Shown here in pieces: positions 18,883 through 26,891 of a DNA stretch of 64,000 nucleotides. Position 1 is the stretch's first letter. Each line of letters starts with the position of its first letter. A model generated the notes under the pieces. The model searched no databases. It was not told the DNA's origin and worked only from the letters and a program-made list of their open reading frames with translations. The position numbers and the translations under genes were made by a program. This stretch comes from Mucilaginibacter paludis DSM 18603 (GTDB lineage Bacteria > Bacteroidota > Bacteroidia > Sphingobacteriales > Sphingobacteriaceae). The stretch is taken from positions 4,358,432 through 4,422,431 of the forward strand of contig NZ_CM001403.1 in NCBI RefSeq assembly GCF_000166195.2, written 5' to 3'.

Positions 18883-18934
18883 ATGAGCTTGTACATTTTT
18901 ATCTTTACCAAAAACATAAAATGTACGAGCTCAT
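18883..18934. promoter_or_regulatory. Long inverted repeat covering the Crp/Fnr start codon
   Basis: The arms 18883-18902 and 18916-18934 are complementary over 19 pairs, with one G-U type mismatch and one bulged T, and 13 nt between. The ATG of the following regulator (18921-18923) is inside the right arm. As RNA this would hide the start codon; as DNA it is a large operator-like dyad. A near-consensus -7 box, TATCTTTA, at 18900-18907 lies between the arms. Confidence 0.6.
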
Positions 18935-19487
18935 TCTGACCAATTTTGCAATGCACATCAACCTTGATACGGCGGAAACGGAGCTTATCAAAGCTGAATT
19001 GCAGCATAAAGCAGTGAAAAAGAATTCGATATTGCTACATGCAGGGGCGATATGCCGGAACGTTTATTTTGTAAACAAAGGATGCCTGCGTGTTTTTAAT
19101 ACTGACAAAGAGGGCGAAGAGCACAATGTTCTGTTCTGCCCGGAAAACTGGTGGGCTGTAGATATTGCCAGTTTTTCAGAACAAACCCCAGCCTTTTATA
19201 CCATAGGGGCCCTGGAGGATACCGAAGTGTTTTATTTAAGTTACCATGTGTTGGAGAAACTTTATACGGAGGTACCTAAGTTGGAACGCTTTTTCCGGAT
19301 CCTGGTGCAGAATGGATTCTACCTTTACCAGCGGCGTACTACATTGAACCTTTCAAAAACGGCCAAAGAACGGTATGAGCTATTTGAGAAACAATATCCC
19401 AAATTAGAACAAAGAATAGCGCAGAAGCACATTGCCTCCTATTTAGGTATTACACCTGTATTTTTAAGCATCATCCGTAAAACATAA
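18921..19487 (+). CDS. Crp/Fnr-family transcriptional regulator
   Basis: 188 residues with the cyclic-nucleotide-binding beta-roll (about 25-115: AGAICRNVYFVNKGCLRVF, a typical turn of the family) and a short C-terminal HTH (KHIASYLGITPVFLSIIRK, about 169-187). The phosphate-binding RxS motif of cAMP-binding members is not evident, so the signal is unknown. It is a paralogue in type of the regulator at 6169-6753. Its start codon lies in a long inverted repeat, which points to self-regulation or translational control (inference). Confidence 0.9.
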   Translation: MYELILTNFAMHINLDTAETELIKAELQHKAVKKNSILLHAGAICRNVYFVNKGCLRVFNTDKEGEEHNVLFCPENWWAVDIASFSEQTPAFYTIGALEDTEVFYLSYHVLEKLYTEVPKLERFFRILVQNGFYLYQRRTTLNLSKTAKERYELFEKQYPKLEQRIAQKHIASYLGITPVFLSIIRKT

Positions 19488-19608
19488 ATCCCAATACGAA
19501 GGGCGCGTACTACCTGCTTAACTAAGAGACGAATGGAACTTGATATGAGAATTTAAGATCAATCTGTTTCACGTTCCATATAATGGCTAACCAATAAAAA
19601 CAAGGTCA

Positions 19609-20388
19609 ATGATGAATATAAGTTTTAAGGAAATATTGAGCAGGTTAAATATCCCCGGCGAGGTATATGAGCGATATAACGAACCCCACCGCTTTTACCA
19701 CACTACAGATCACTTAAATGATTTGTTACAGCAGATTGTGAAGCGCAACCTGCAGCACGAGGATGCTTTATTGTGGGCGGTTGTATACCACGATGCAATT
19801 TATGATCCTAAATCAGCAACCAACGAAGAGGATTCTGCCGCTTTATTCAATTGCCATTTTAACGGAAGTACTGGATTAAGAGCGGAGATTACAAGCATAA
19901 TAAACGAGACCAAAACACATCAGCCGACTACGGCGCTTTCGGCGGTTTTTAGCGAAATGGATCTGAATATATTGAGGCAACCACTCGACCGTTTGCTTGA
20001 ATACGAACACCAGATATTTAAAGAATTTCAGTTCGCCGATTTTCTGGCTTACCAGGCTGGCCGCTTAAAGGTGTTGCAGCAATTAAGCCAACAGGTAGAT
20101 AACCCGGCCCTTGTTCACCTGATGGATTATGTACGTGTCAGGCAGCCGCGCATTGCTGTATATCCCGGTAGTTTTGATCCTTTTCAGCAAGAGCACCATG
20201 ATGTGTTACAAAAAGCTGAACAAATTTTCGATAAGGTTATTATTGCCCGGGATATGAATGCGGTAAAGCCTGGGGAGATGTTTGATTTACCCATCATACT
20301 GCGTTTTCGGCAGATTGAAACTTACAAGGGATTGCTCAGCCATTTTATTGAAGGATTAGGGTATCCGGTAACAGTAATAGGGGATTAA
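19609..20388 (+). CDS. HD phosphohydrolase fused to truncated adenylyltransferase domain
   Basis: Residues 1-175 read as the predicted metal-dependent HD-superfamily phosphohydrolase family: FYHTTDHLNDLL (His31), VVYHDAIYD (His61-Asp62), and a later Asp118. Residues about 181-259 begin a nucleotidyltransferase fold like phosphopantetheine adenylyltransferase: RIAVYPGSFDPF, then QEHHDVLQKAEQIFDKVIIA in place of the usual NGHxDI motif. The frame stops at VTVIGD just where PPAT-type proteins have the RGLR motif. One base back (from 20379) the DNA reads Arg-Gly-Leu, then soon stops at 20414, so a one-base deletion followed by decay is likely. The HD half may still work. Start at 19609 or 19612. 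Confidence 0.8.
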   Translation: MMNISFKEILSRLNIPGEVYERYNEPHRFYHTTDHLNDLLQQIVKRNLQHEDALLWAVVYHDAIYDPKSATNEEDSAALFNCHFNGSTGLRAEITSIINETKTHQPTTALSAVFSEMDLNILRQPLDRLLEYEHQIFKEFQFADFLAYQAGRLKVLQQLSQQVDNPALVHLMDYVRVRQPRIAVYPGSFDPFQQEHHDVLQKAEQIFDKVIIARDMNAVKPGEMFDLPIILRFRQIETYKGLLSHFIEGLGYPVTVIGD

Positions 20389-20599
20389 CAGGAATATTGG
20401 CTAAGGCAACTTAAAATATGAACAGAATAAAGATCCGTGGAAAGATGCCGGGGACGAGAGTTATGATACAAGGTACAGCTTCATTACGAAGTGAGAGAGG
20501 GTTTTGGTGTTAATTATAGGTTAAATAATTATAACTAAATAAATCAACGCATATTTCGCATTAAAATTCCATTAAATTTGACTTGTGATCAATTGGAAA

Positions 20600-20980
20600 A
20601 TGGGGCATAGAGTTCTGCAATTTTTATATGGTTTAGCTGTAATGTTGCTTATATCCTCACCGGTTATCGGGCCGCATGCATTTTCACCGCCACGGCGTAC
20701 ACATCATTTTTCAGTTCAAAATGGACATGCCTGTCATCAGTCACATATCGATCATGAAACTTTCAAGCACCACTGGGACATTATAAAAAACAAACAACTT
20801 TCGCGCCCACCACTTCCAACCAAAGTACGGATATTGCCAGTTGTTCAACTGGCGTTTATTTTTTCGTTTTTAGTACTAAGCGTAAAAAGTGTTCGCTCGC
20901 AAATAGGGTACGCAATTAAAGAAAGCGAACCATTACCTGTATATCTTAAATACATTTTACATCGGGCAATCCTCGTCTGA
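20600..20980 (+). CDS. Small hypothetical membrane protein, His-rich
   Basis: About 126 residues from the ATG at 20600 (a GTG at 20585 would add five). It has a hydrophobic N-terminal segment (VLQFLYGLAVMLLISS), a His-rich middle (THHFSVQNGHACHQSHIDH) and a second hydrophobic segment (ILPVVQLAFIFSFLVLSV). I do not recognise the family. Metal binding by the histidines is conceivable but not shown. It precedes a MarR-type regulator by 100 bp. Confidence 0.55.
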   Translation: MGHRVLQFLYGLAVMLLISSPVIGPHAFSPPRRTHHFSVQNGHACHQSHIDHETFKHHWDIIKNKQLSRPPLPTKVRILPVVQLAFIFSFLVLSVKSVRSQIGYAIKESEPLPVYLKYILHRAILV

Positions 20981-21080
20981 TTTTTTCCTTCTCCTGGCTT
21001 TAGCCATCAACACTCTTAGTTGTCAATTTATTCATCATCGGCTGCCATTGATATTGATGGGCCGGTAACTTATTGTTATT

Positions 21081-21524
21081 ATGAATTTTGGAGAAGATCT
21101 GAGCTTGCAGGTTATGCTTGTTCATAAAGCTTATCATCAGTTTTTATTAAAATCATTTCAGGATATCGATGTATATCAACACTTGCAGATCATTGTTTTT
21201 ATCAACCGGATTGGCGGCAGTTGCACTCAAAAACAAATTTGCGAAGGCCTGCAGATAGAAAAATCATACCTGGTTAAAATTATTGATGCACTGGTGCAAA
21301 AGGGTTACATCTTAAAAAGAGTTAGCCATAAAGACAGGCGCAGCAACCAGATCAACCTAACAGCCCGGGCTACAGAAATTGCCGATAGTTTTACCAACCA
21401 GATGGAGAAATTTACAGAAGCAATGGGCGAGCACCTCACCTGGCAGGAGCGGCATAATTGTGTTAGGGCATTGAAACTGGTAAGCGAAAACTTTAACCAT
21501 ATAAAGAACCAGGGCTTTGATTAA
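21081..21524 (+). CDS. MarR-family transcriptional regulator
   Basis: 147 residues, a dimeric winged-helix regulator. The recognition part reads CTQKQICEGLQIEKSYLVKIIDALVQKGYILKR (shown in two parts: CTQKQICEGLQIEKSY, then LVKIIDALVQKGYILKR) followed by the wing SHKDRRSNQINLT (about residues 50-96), exactly as in MarR proteins; helices on both sides form the dimer interface. It lies 135 bp upstream of a TonB receptor on the same strand, so it may control it, though the ligand is unknown. Confidence 0.9.
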   Translation: MNFGEDLSLQVMLVHKAYHQFLLKSFQDIDVYQHLQIIVFINRIGGSCTQKQICEGLQIEKSYLVKIIDALVQKGYILKRVSHKDRRSNQINLTARATEIADSFTNQMEKFTEAMGEHLTWQERHNCVRALKLVSENFNHIKNQGFD

Positions 21525-21535
21525 TACGCATAAAT

Positions 21536-21570
21536 ATTACCAATAGTTCAATCAGTCAACTATTGGTAAT
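21536..21570. repeat. Perfect 13-bp inverted repeat between marR-type gene and TonB receptor
   Basis: Arms 21536-21548 and 21558-21570 (ATTACCAATAGTT and complement), 9-nt loop. It lies 11 bp past the MarR-family stop codon and about 65 bp before the receptor's -7 box. There is no T-run, so it may be a terminator without tail or a MarR-type operator. Confidence 0.6.
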
Positions 21571-21635
21571 GCTGGTTTAAGGAACATATATTGGTATCAT
21601 AACCCGCGAAAATCGTTTCGAACTTTAGGGCAGGG

Positions 21636-21643
21636 TAACTTTG
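21636..21643 (+). promoter_or_regulatory. -7 box for the TonB receptor gene
   Basis: TAACTTTG matches TAnnTTTG exactly and ends 16 bp before the GTG start at 21660, giving a very short leader. No convincing -33 TTTG is seen. Confidence 0.45.
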
Positions 21644-21659
21644 CACCAACAAAAGAAGC

Positions 21660-24416
21660 GTGAAAAAACTATACTTAATTATTGTAGCTCTCCTAATTAC
21701 TGTGTTTATATATAACGCAGGCTACGCTCAAAATACAGGTAAAATTACCGGGAAAATAACCGATCAAAAATCGGGAGAAAGCTTAATAGGCGCCACTGTT
21801 TTAGTACAGTTAAATAGCAAAGGTGCCTCGGCTAATGTTGATGGCGAATATATTTTAACATTACCAGCTGGCACCTACACCTTAATGGTTAAATATGTTG
21901 GATACCAAAACAAGCTGATATCAGATGTAAAAGTTGCTGCAGGCAAAGTAACTAATTTGAATGTTGTATTAGCCGAATCAAAATCGCAAACCTTAAATGA
22001 GGTAACCATCAGGGCAACCTTTAAACAGGAGTCTGTGAACTCATTATATGCTGCCCAAAAAAATAACGCAGCTGTAACCGATGGTATAACCGCTGAAACC
22101 ATTAAGCGTTCACCGGATAAAAGTGCGTCTGAAGTGTTACGCAGGGTTAGCGGCGCCACCATTCAAGATAATAAGTTTGTTGTAGTGCGTGGTTTGAGCG
22201 ACCGTTATAATAACGCGATGCTGGATGGCACATCACTGCCCAGCACCGAGCCCAATCGCAAAGCATTTTCATTTGATATCGTTCCGGCTAACCTGATCGA
22301 TAATATTATTATCAATAAAACCGCTACACCAAACCTTCCCGGAGATTTTGCAGGCGGCGCGGTACAAATTGTTACCAAAGATATTCCCGATGAGAATTTC
22401 ATTTCTATAAACGCTGGCCTGGGTTATAATACCAACACTACCTTTAAAGATTTTCAAAGCGGATACCGAAATCTTTCTGATTATTTTGGCTTTGATAATG
22501 GTTCCAGAAAGCTGCCTTCCAACTTTCCATCAACGGCTACTTTAACAAGCACTAACGGCTTAAGTAATCAACAGAGCATCGCACCTTTAAAATCACTTAA
22601 TTCTAATTTTAATGTTTACCATTTAACTGCCGCTCCTAACCAAAATTACCAGTTATCAGCGGGCTTGGTTAAGGATATAGGTAAAAATGGAAACCGTTTC
22701 GGTGCCATTTTTGCGCTAACTTATCGTAATTCGCTGCAAACCATCCAGAATGGAACAATCGATTACAATGTTTATCAGTACAACGATACTAAATACAAGT
22801 TTTCTACCAGTGTAGGTGCTTTGGCCAATTTCGCTTATAGTTATGGCAAAAATCGTATAACCTTTAAAAATATATACAACCGTACTTTTGACGATTTGTA
22901 TTTATACCGCACCGGGTACAATGAAAGTACTTCGTTTCCGGATAACCACTTCACTGCGTTCGACCTTGTTGAAAAAGGGTTATATAAAGGTACCCTGCAA
23001 GGTGATCATGGTTTAGCCGGAAATTCAAAACTGACCTGGGTAGGAAGTTTTAGTAATTTCACTAATAATCAGCCCGATCAACGCAAAACCAACTATGCAT
23101 TAAAAGGTAATGTTTACTCGGCGGATAATGGTTCTGTAGGTAAGCAAAACGCGCGTTACTTTGCTGATCTGAATGAAAATATCATATCTGGCCAGGCAGA
23201 CTACAGTTTACCGGTTAACTTTTTTAAACAAAAAGCCACTTTTAAATTAGGCGCAGCATCACAATATCGCGATAGATCGTTTACGCCGAGATTTATCGGC
23301 CCTTATATCAACAGCAGTGATCCTGAAGCTTTAGCTACCAGCGACCTGCCACTTAATCAAATATTCAGTAAAAGCGTAATAGACAAAGGCTACTATAAGC
23401 TAACTGAGATCACATCTTTAAAAGATGCTTATACGGCAAATACACTCACCAACGCAGGTTATGCCATGCTTGATAATAAGTTTGGCGATAAAACGAGATT
23501 GGTTTGGGGATTACGTGTGGAGAAATTTGACCTGCATTTGAATGATAGAGATGCTACCACAACCGAAACAAGACTTAACGACCTGAATTTTTTGCCATCA
23601 GCTAACTTTACTTATAATATTACCCCAAAATCTAATTTCAGGCTGTCATACTCACGCACGGTTGCAAGGCCTGAGCTGCGGGAGTTATCAGAAACCGGAT
23701 ATTTTGACTTTGAATTATTAGCTACTGTAATAGGCTCAAAAACTTTAAAAAGCACCCAGATCCAAAATTTTGATATCAGGTACGAACTTTACCCATCCGC
23801 AGGGCAGATCATATCTATATCTGGTTTTTATAAAAACTTTAACAACGCAATTGAGCAAACTATTGACGACCAGGTATCTACGCCAATTATCAGTTATTTT
23901 AACGTGCAACGGGCCAACAATCTGGGGGTGGAGTTTGAATTGCGCAAAACGCTCGATTTTATATCACCTTCACTAAAAAATACAACATTTTATACCAATC
24001 TGGCTTTAATTAGTTCAAAAGTTATCGACGATAATAAAAGCAAGCTTCCTAACGGCTCCCGCCCTATGGTTGGCCAGGCACCTTACGTGATCAATATGGG
24101 GCTATTGCAAACCGCTTTCAATAATAAATTAAGTGCCAATGTTTTATATAATCGTGTTGGTAAGCGAATTTTTGCGGCAGGCATCCAATACCCTTCCGTT
24201 TATGAAAACCCGCGAGATGTGCTCGATGTACAGTTAGCATATAAGGTATTCAAAAACAAAGGCGAGTTTAAGCTCAACGCCAGCGACCTGCTTAACCAAA
24301 ATACTTTATTTTATTATAAAGAGAGCGTAGCTACCTATAGCCTGGCCCAGGGATCCATTCTTAACCGCTATAAAACCGGCTCAACATTTACCTTATCCTA
24401 CTCCTATACCTTTTAA
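21660..24416 (+). CDS. TonB-dependent outer-membrane receptor with carboxypeptidase-like N-domain
   Basis: 918 residues from a GTG start; signal peptide to about residue 23 (ending YAQ). Residues 27-110 form the carboxypeptidase-regulatory-like beta-sandwich found before the plug in Bacteroidota receptors. The plug follows (SASEVLRRVSGATIQDNKFVVVRGL, split here by position 160-185, and PGDFAGGAVQIVTKD), then the barrel, ending in the aromatic SYSYTF typical of outer-membrane insertion. It lacks a SusD partner and the SusC signature VVGYGTQ, so it is an ordinary receptor, paired instead with the lipoprotein gene 66 bp downstream. Substrate unknown. Confidence 0.93.
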   Translation: MKKLYLIIVALLITVFIYNAGYAQNTGKITGKITDQKSGESLIGATVLVQLNSKGASANVDGEYILTLPAGTYTLMVKYVGYQNKLISDVKVAAGKVTNLNVVLAESKSQTLNEVTIRATFKQESVNSLYAAQKNNAAVTDGITAETIKRSPDKSASEVLRRVSGATIQDNKFVVVRGLSDRYNNAMLDGTSLPSTEPNRKAFSFDIVPANLIDNIIINKTATPNLPGDFAGGAVQIVTKDIPDENFISINAGLGYNTNTTFKDFQSGYRNLSDYFGFDNGSRKLPSNFPSTATLTSTNGLSNQQSIAPLKSLNSNFNVYHLTAAPNQNYQLSAGLVKDIGKNGNRFGAIFALTYRNSLQTIQNGTIDYNVYQYNDTKYKFSTSVGALANFAYSYGKNRITFKNIYNRTFDDLYLYRTGYNESTSFPDNHFTAFDLVEKGLYKGTLQGDHGLAGNSKLTWVGSFSNFTNNQPDQRKTNYALKGNVYSADNGSVGKQNARYFADLNENIISGQADYSLPVNFFKQKATFKLGAASQYRDRSFTPRFIGPYINSSDPEALATSDLPLNQIFSKSVIDKGYYKLTEITSLKDAYTANTLTNAGYAMLDNKFGDKTRLVWGLRVEKFDLHLNDRDATTTETRLNDLNFLPSANFTYNITPKSNFRLSYSRTVARPELRELSETGYFDFELLATVIGSKTLKSTQIQNFDIRYELYPSAGQIISISGFYKNFNNAIEQTIDDQVSTPIISYFNVQRANNLGVEFELRKTLDFISPSLKNTTFYTNLALISSKVIDDNKSKLPNGSRPMVGQAPYVINMGLLQTAFNNKLSANVLYNRVGKRIFAAGIQYPSVYENPRDVLDVQLAYKVFKNKGEFKLNASDLLNQNTLFYYKESVATYSLAQGSILNRYKTGSTFTLSYSYTF

Positions 24417-24482
24417 CCATTCATATATCGAAATCAAGTAATAAAAAGGTCAAAATCAATTTAAAAAAAAACGAAAATTAAT

Positions 24483-25943
24483 ATGAAAAAGCATTCACTA
24501 ATTGTAATGTTCATTGCGGCACTTTTCTTTTCCGCGTGTACAAAAAATAGCAACGATGAAACACCTGTTGTAAACAACGCCAATGTAGTTGAGGTTACCG
24601 GCGATATTTCTGCCAGCGTTACCTGGACTTCAGACAAAATTTATTTATTAAAAGGCTTTGTTTATGTAACTAATGGCGCTACATTAACCATTAACGCAGG
24701 TACAATTGTTAAAGGTGACAAACCTACAAAAGGTACCTTGGTTGTTACCAGGGGCGCAAAAATTATGGCTGTTGGTACCGCAACTAACCCTATTGTTTTT
24801 ACATCTAACGTTGCAGCGGGTGGCCGTTCGGCCGGTGACTGGGGTGGAGTTATCCTTTTGGGTAAAGCACCTGTAAATCCAACTGCTACACCTAATATTG
24901 AGGGTGGTTTAGTACCAACCAATGGCGGCGATGTGGCTAAGTACATCCAATACGGTGGTACCGATGCTGCCGATAATTCAGGTACACTTTCTTATGTACG
25001 CATTGAGTACGCAGGTATCCCTTTTTCACCAGATAACGAGATCAACGGTTTAACCATGGGCGGTGTTGGCTCTGGTACTACTTTAGATTATATTGAGGTT
25101 TACCGTTCTGGCGATGACGCTTTCGAGTGGTTTGGCGGTACTGTTAACGCGAAGCACTTATTGGCCATTGGTACTACTGATGATGATTTTGATACCGATT
25201 TTGGTTACTCAGGTAAAGTTCAGTTTGGTTTAGCCCAACGTGCACAGGTAGTTGCCGATTTTTCGGGTTCAAACGGCTTTGAATCAGATAACGATGGTTC
25301 GGGTTCAAATAACTTACCACAAACTAAAGCGGTTTTTTCTAACATGACCATTGTTGGCCCGATATTAGCAGTTACCGCTTCCGGTGGTAGCTTGTCTAAC
25401 CTGAATGCTAACTTTCAACATGCGGCGCAAATCCGTCGTAACTCTTCTATCAGCATTGCCAACTCATTATTTACCAATTATTTTGAAGGTATTTATATTG
25501 ATGAGGGTACAGTTGTTACAGCTGGTGCAACTACAACTAATTACACAAGCGGAAGCATCGTATTTACAGATAACATCATTTATAACTGTAATGCTAAAGG
25601 CAACGAAGTAAAAGGTCAAAACAAGGCTGCGTTTGAAACTGCAATGCGTGCAACAAATACATTTGATGCTACAAAATCAGTTGTTGACTTGTTAGCTGAT
25701 CCGTTAAAATACGGAACTGACTTCAAAGCGTCAACAAATGCTAATTACGGAACGCCGAACTTTACTTTGAAATCGGGTGCAGTTGCTTTAACCGGCGCTG
25801 TGTTTACCAACGCAAAATACACCGATTCATTTTTTGAAAAAGTGGCTTACAGAGGCGCTTTCGGAACTACTGATTGGTCTACAGGTTGGGCATCTTACGA
25901 TCCACAAAACATTCCTTACACTACTCCTGGAGTGGTAAAATAA
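24483..25943 (+). CDS. Surface lipoprotein with beta-helix-like repeats
   Basis: 486 residues with a lipoprotein signal (FSAC, Cys19) followed by a Ser/Asn-rich linker. The rest is rich in Gly, Thr, Val and Asn with recurring short strands (TLTINAGTIVKGD, SGDDAFEWFGGTVNAKHLLAIG, DDDFDTDFGYSGKVQFGL split by function here as separate phrases) and looks like a right-handed beta-helix. It ends in FGTTDWSTGWASYDPQNIPY, a phrase I recall from many Bacteroidota lipoproteins of unknown function that sit beside TonB receptors. It probably works with the receptor at 21660 as an outer-membrane pair (inference). A hairpin terminator follows. Confidence 0.85.
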   Translation: MKKHSLIVMFIAALFFSACTKNSNDETPVVNNANVVEVTGDISASVTWTSDKIYLLKGFVYVTNGATLTINAGTIVKGDKPTKGTLVVTRGAKIMAVGTATNPIVFTSNVAAGGRSAGDWGGVILLGKAPVNPTATPNIEGGLVPTNGGDVAKYIQYGGTDAADNSGTLSYVRIEYAGIPFSPDNEINGLTMGGVGSGTTLDYIEVYRSGDDAFEWFGGTVNAKHLLAIGTTDDDFDTDFGYSGKVQFGLAQRAQVVADFSGSNGFESDNDGSGSNNLPQTKAVFSNMTIVGPILAVTASGGSLSNLNANFQHAAQIRRNSSISIANSLFTNYFEGIYIDEGTVVTAGATTTNYTSGSIVFTDNIIYNCNAKGNEVKGQNKAAFETAMRATNTFDATKSVVDLLADPLKYGTDFKASTNANYGTPNFTLKSGAVALTGAVFTNAKYTDSFFEKVAYRGAFGTTDWSTGWASYDPQNIPYTTPGVVK

Positions 25944-25964
25944 ATTTCTGAATTACTATACTGT

Positions 25965-26006
25965 AAAACGAGATAAGCTGCTGATTATGGCGGCTTATCT
26001 CGTTTT
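25965..26006 (+). terminator. Intrinsic terminator after the lipoprotein gene
   Basis: A perfect 14-bp inverted repeat (AAAACGAGATAAGC at 25965-25978, complement 25993-26006, 14-nt loop) ends in TTTT, 21 bp after the stop codon. Confidence 0.85.
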
Positions 26007-26891
26007 ATGCTTTATAGCTTTTGGTGCCATCCACTCCGCGCCAACTCATTGCTGCCAAATGACGCATCAATTCCCCTCCGCCGCATACCACGCACTATTT
26101 ATACCACTATTCGTGTAGCTGTAAACCCTGTGGTTAGCAGGCCAGCCTTGTTAATTTTCTGTCGGGATGTTTGCAAACGGTGGTTGATGCTGTCCCTGCC
26201 TTTTGATTTCGGTATCCATTGCCATAAAAAATAAAAGACCTGTTTTGCGTGGGTCTGCATGAAACTCTTTTTGCAGATGATATTTTGCAGTCCACTAAGG
26301 ATTTCAAAACGATAGGGTGCACGGCCATTAAAATCTGATCTCTTGGTTATTGCCTGATATTAACAAGGCTATCCACTGGCCAAAAGCATTTTGGCAAATT
26401 CATTACAATATCATCAGCATCATAAGTCAATGCTATCGATTGAAATTTATTGTCAATACTGTTCAATTTTGCGTCACGGTCAGGGGTGCTTGGAGTATTG
26501 TATTGAGTAAGCTGTCATACTCAATTATCACAGTATAAAATTATACCCAACAGGGGCTTTAATGTTTCGCATAAAAATGGTATACAGTCGATTGTTGGTG
26601 TTTGGTGGCGGAATAGCAACATCTAAACTACTAAATTGTAACATCAGTGATACTTTGGCCATTTATTATCAGGCTAAATTAGCTGATGTAAATATTATAC
26701 TTCCCCTAATAAACCAATTATAATAAAAGTTAATATCAGTTAGGCAACCGATTGTATTGATGTGTGCGGTATTGAAATAATAGCTTACTCATCGAGATGG
26801 ATCTGTTGATACCTCATCTGTAAATACCAAGTACAATAAATAGCAATTAACCAATAAATCATCCCTCAACCTAAAATCAAGAAACCATTCT
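26007..26891. other. Long gene-free interval upstream of susC-like gene
   Basis: About 885 bp with no frame that looks coding; the short frames at 26007-26234, 26134-26328 and 26350-26538 have no recognisable features. The 3' part is AT-rich and should hold the promoter of the SusC-like gene, but I find no clear TTTG/TAnnTTTG pair. It may also carry a small RNA or remnants of a lost gene; nothing in the sequence decides this. Confidence 0.6.

Noticed and set aside
26350..26538. 62-codon frame in the gene-free stretch
   Set aside because: No domain, no start context, unusual composition; probably chance.
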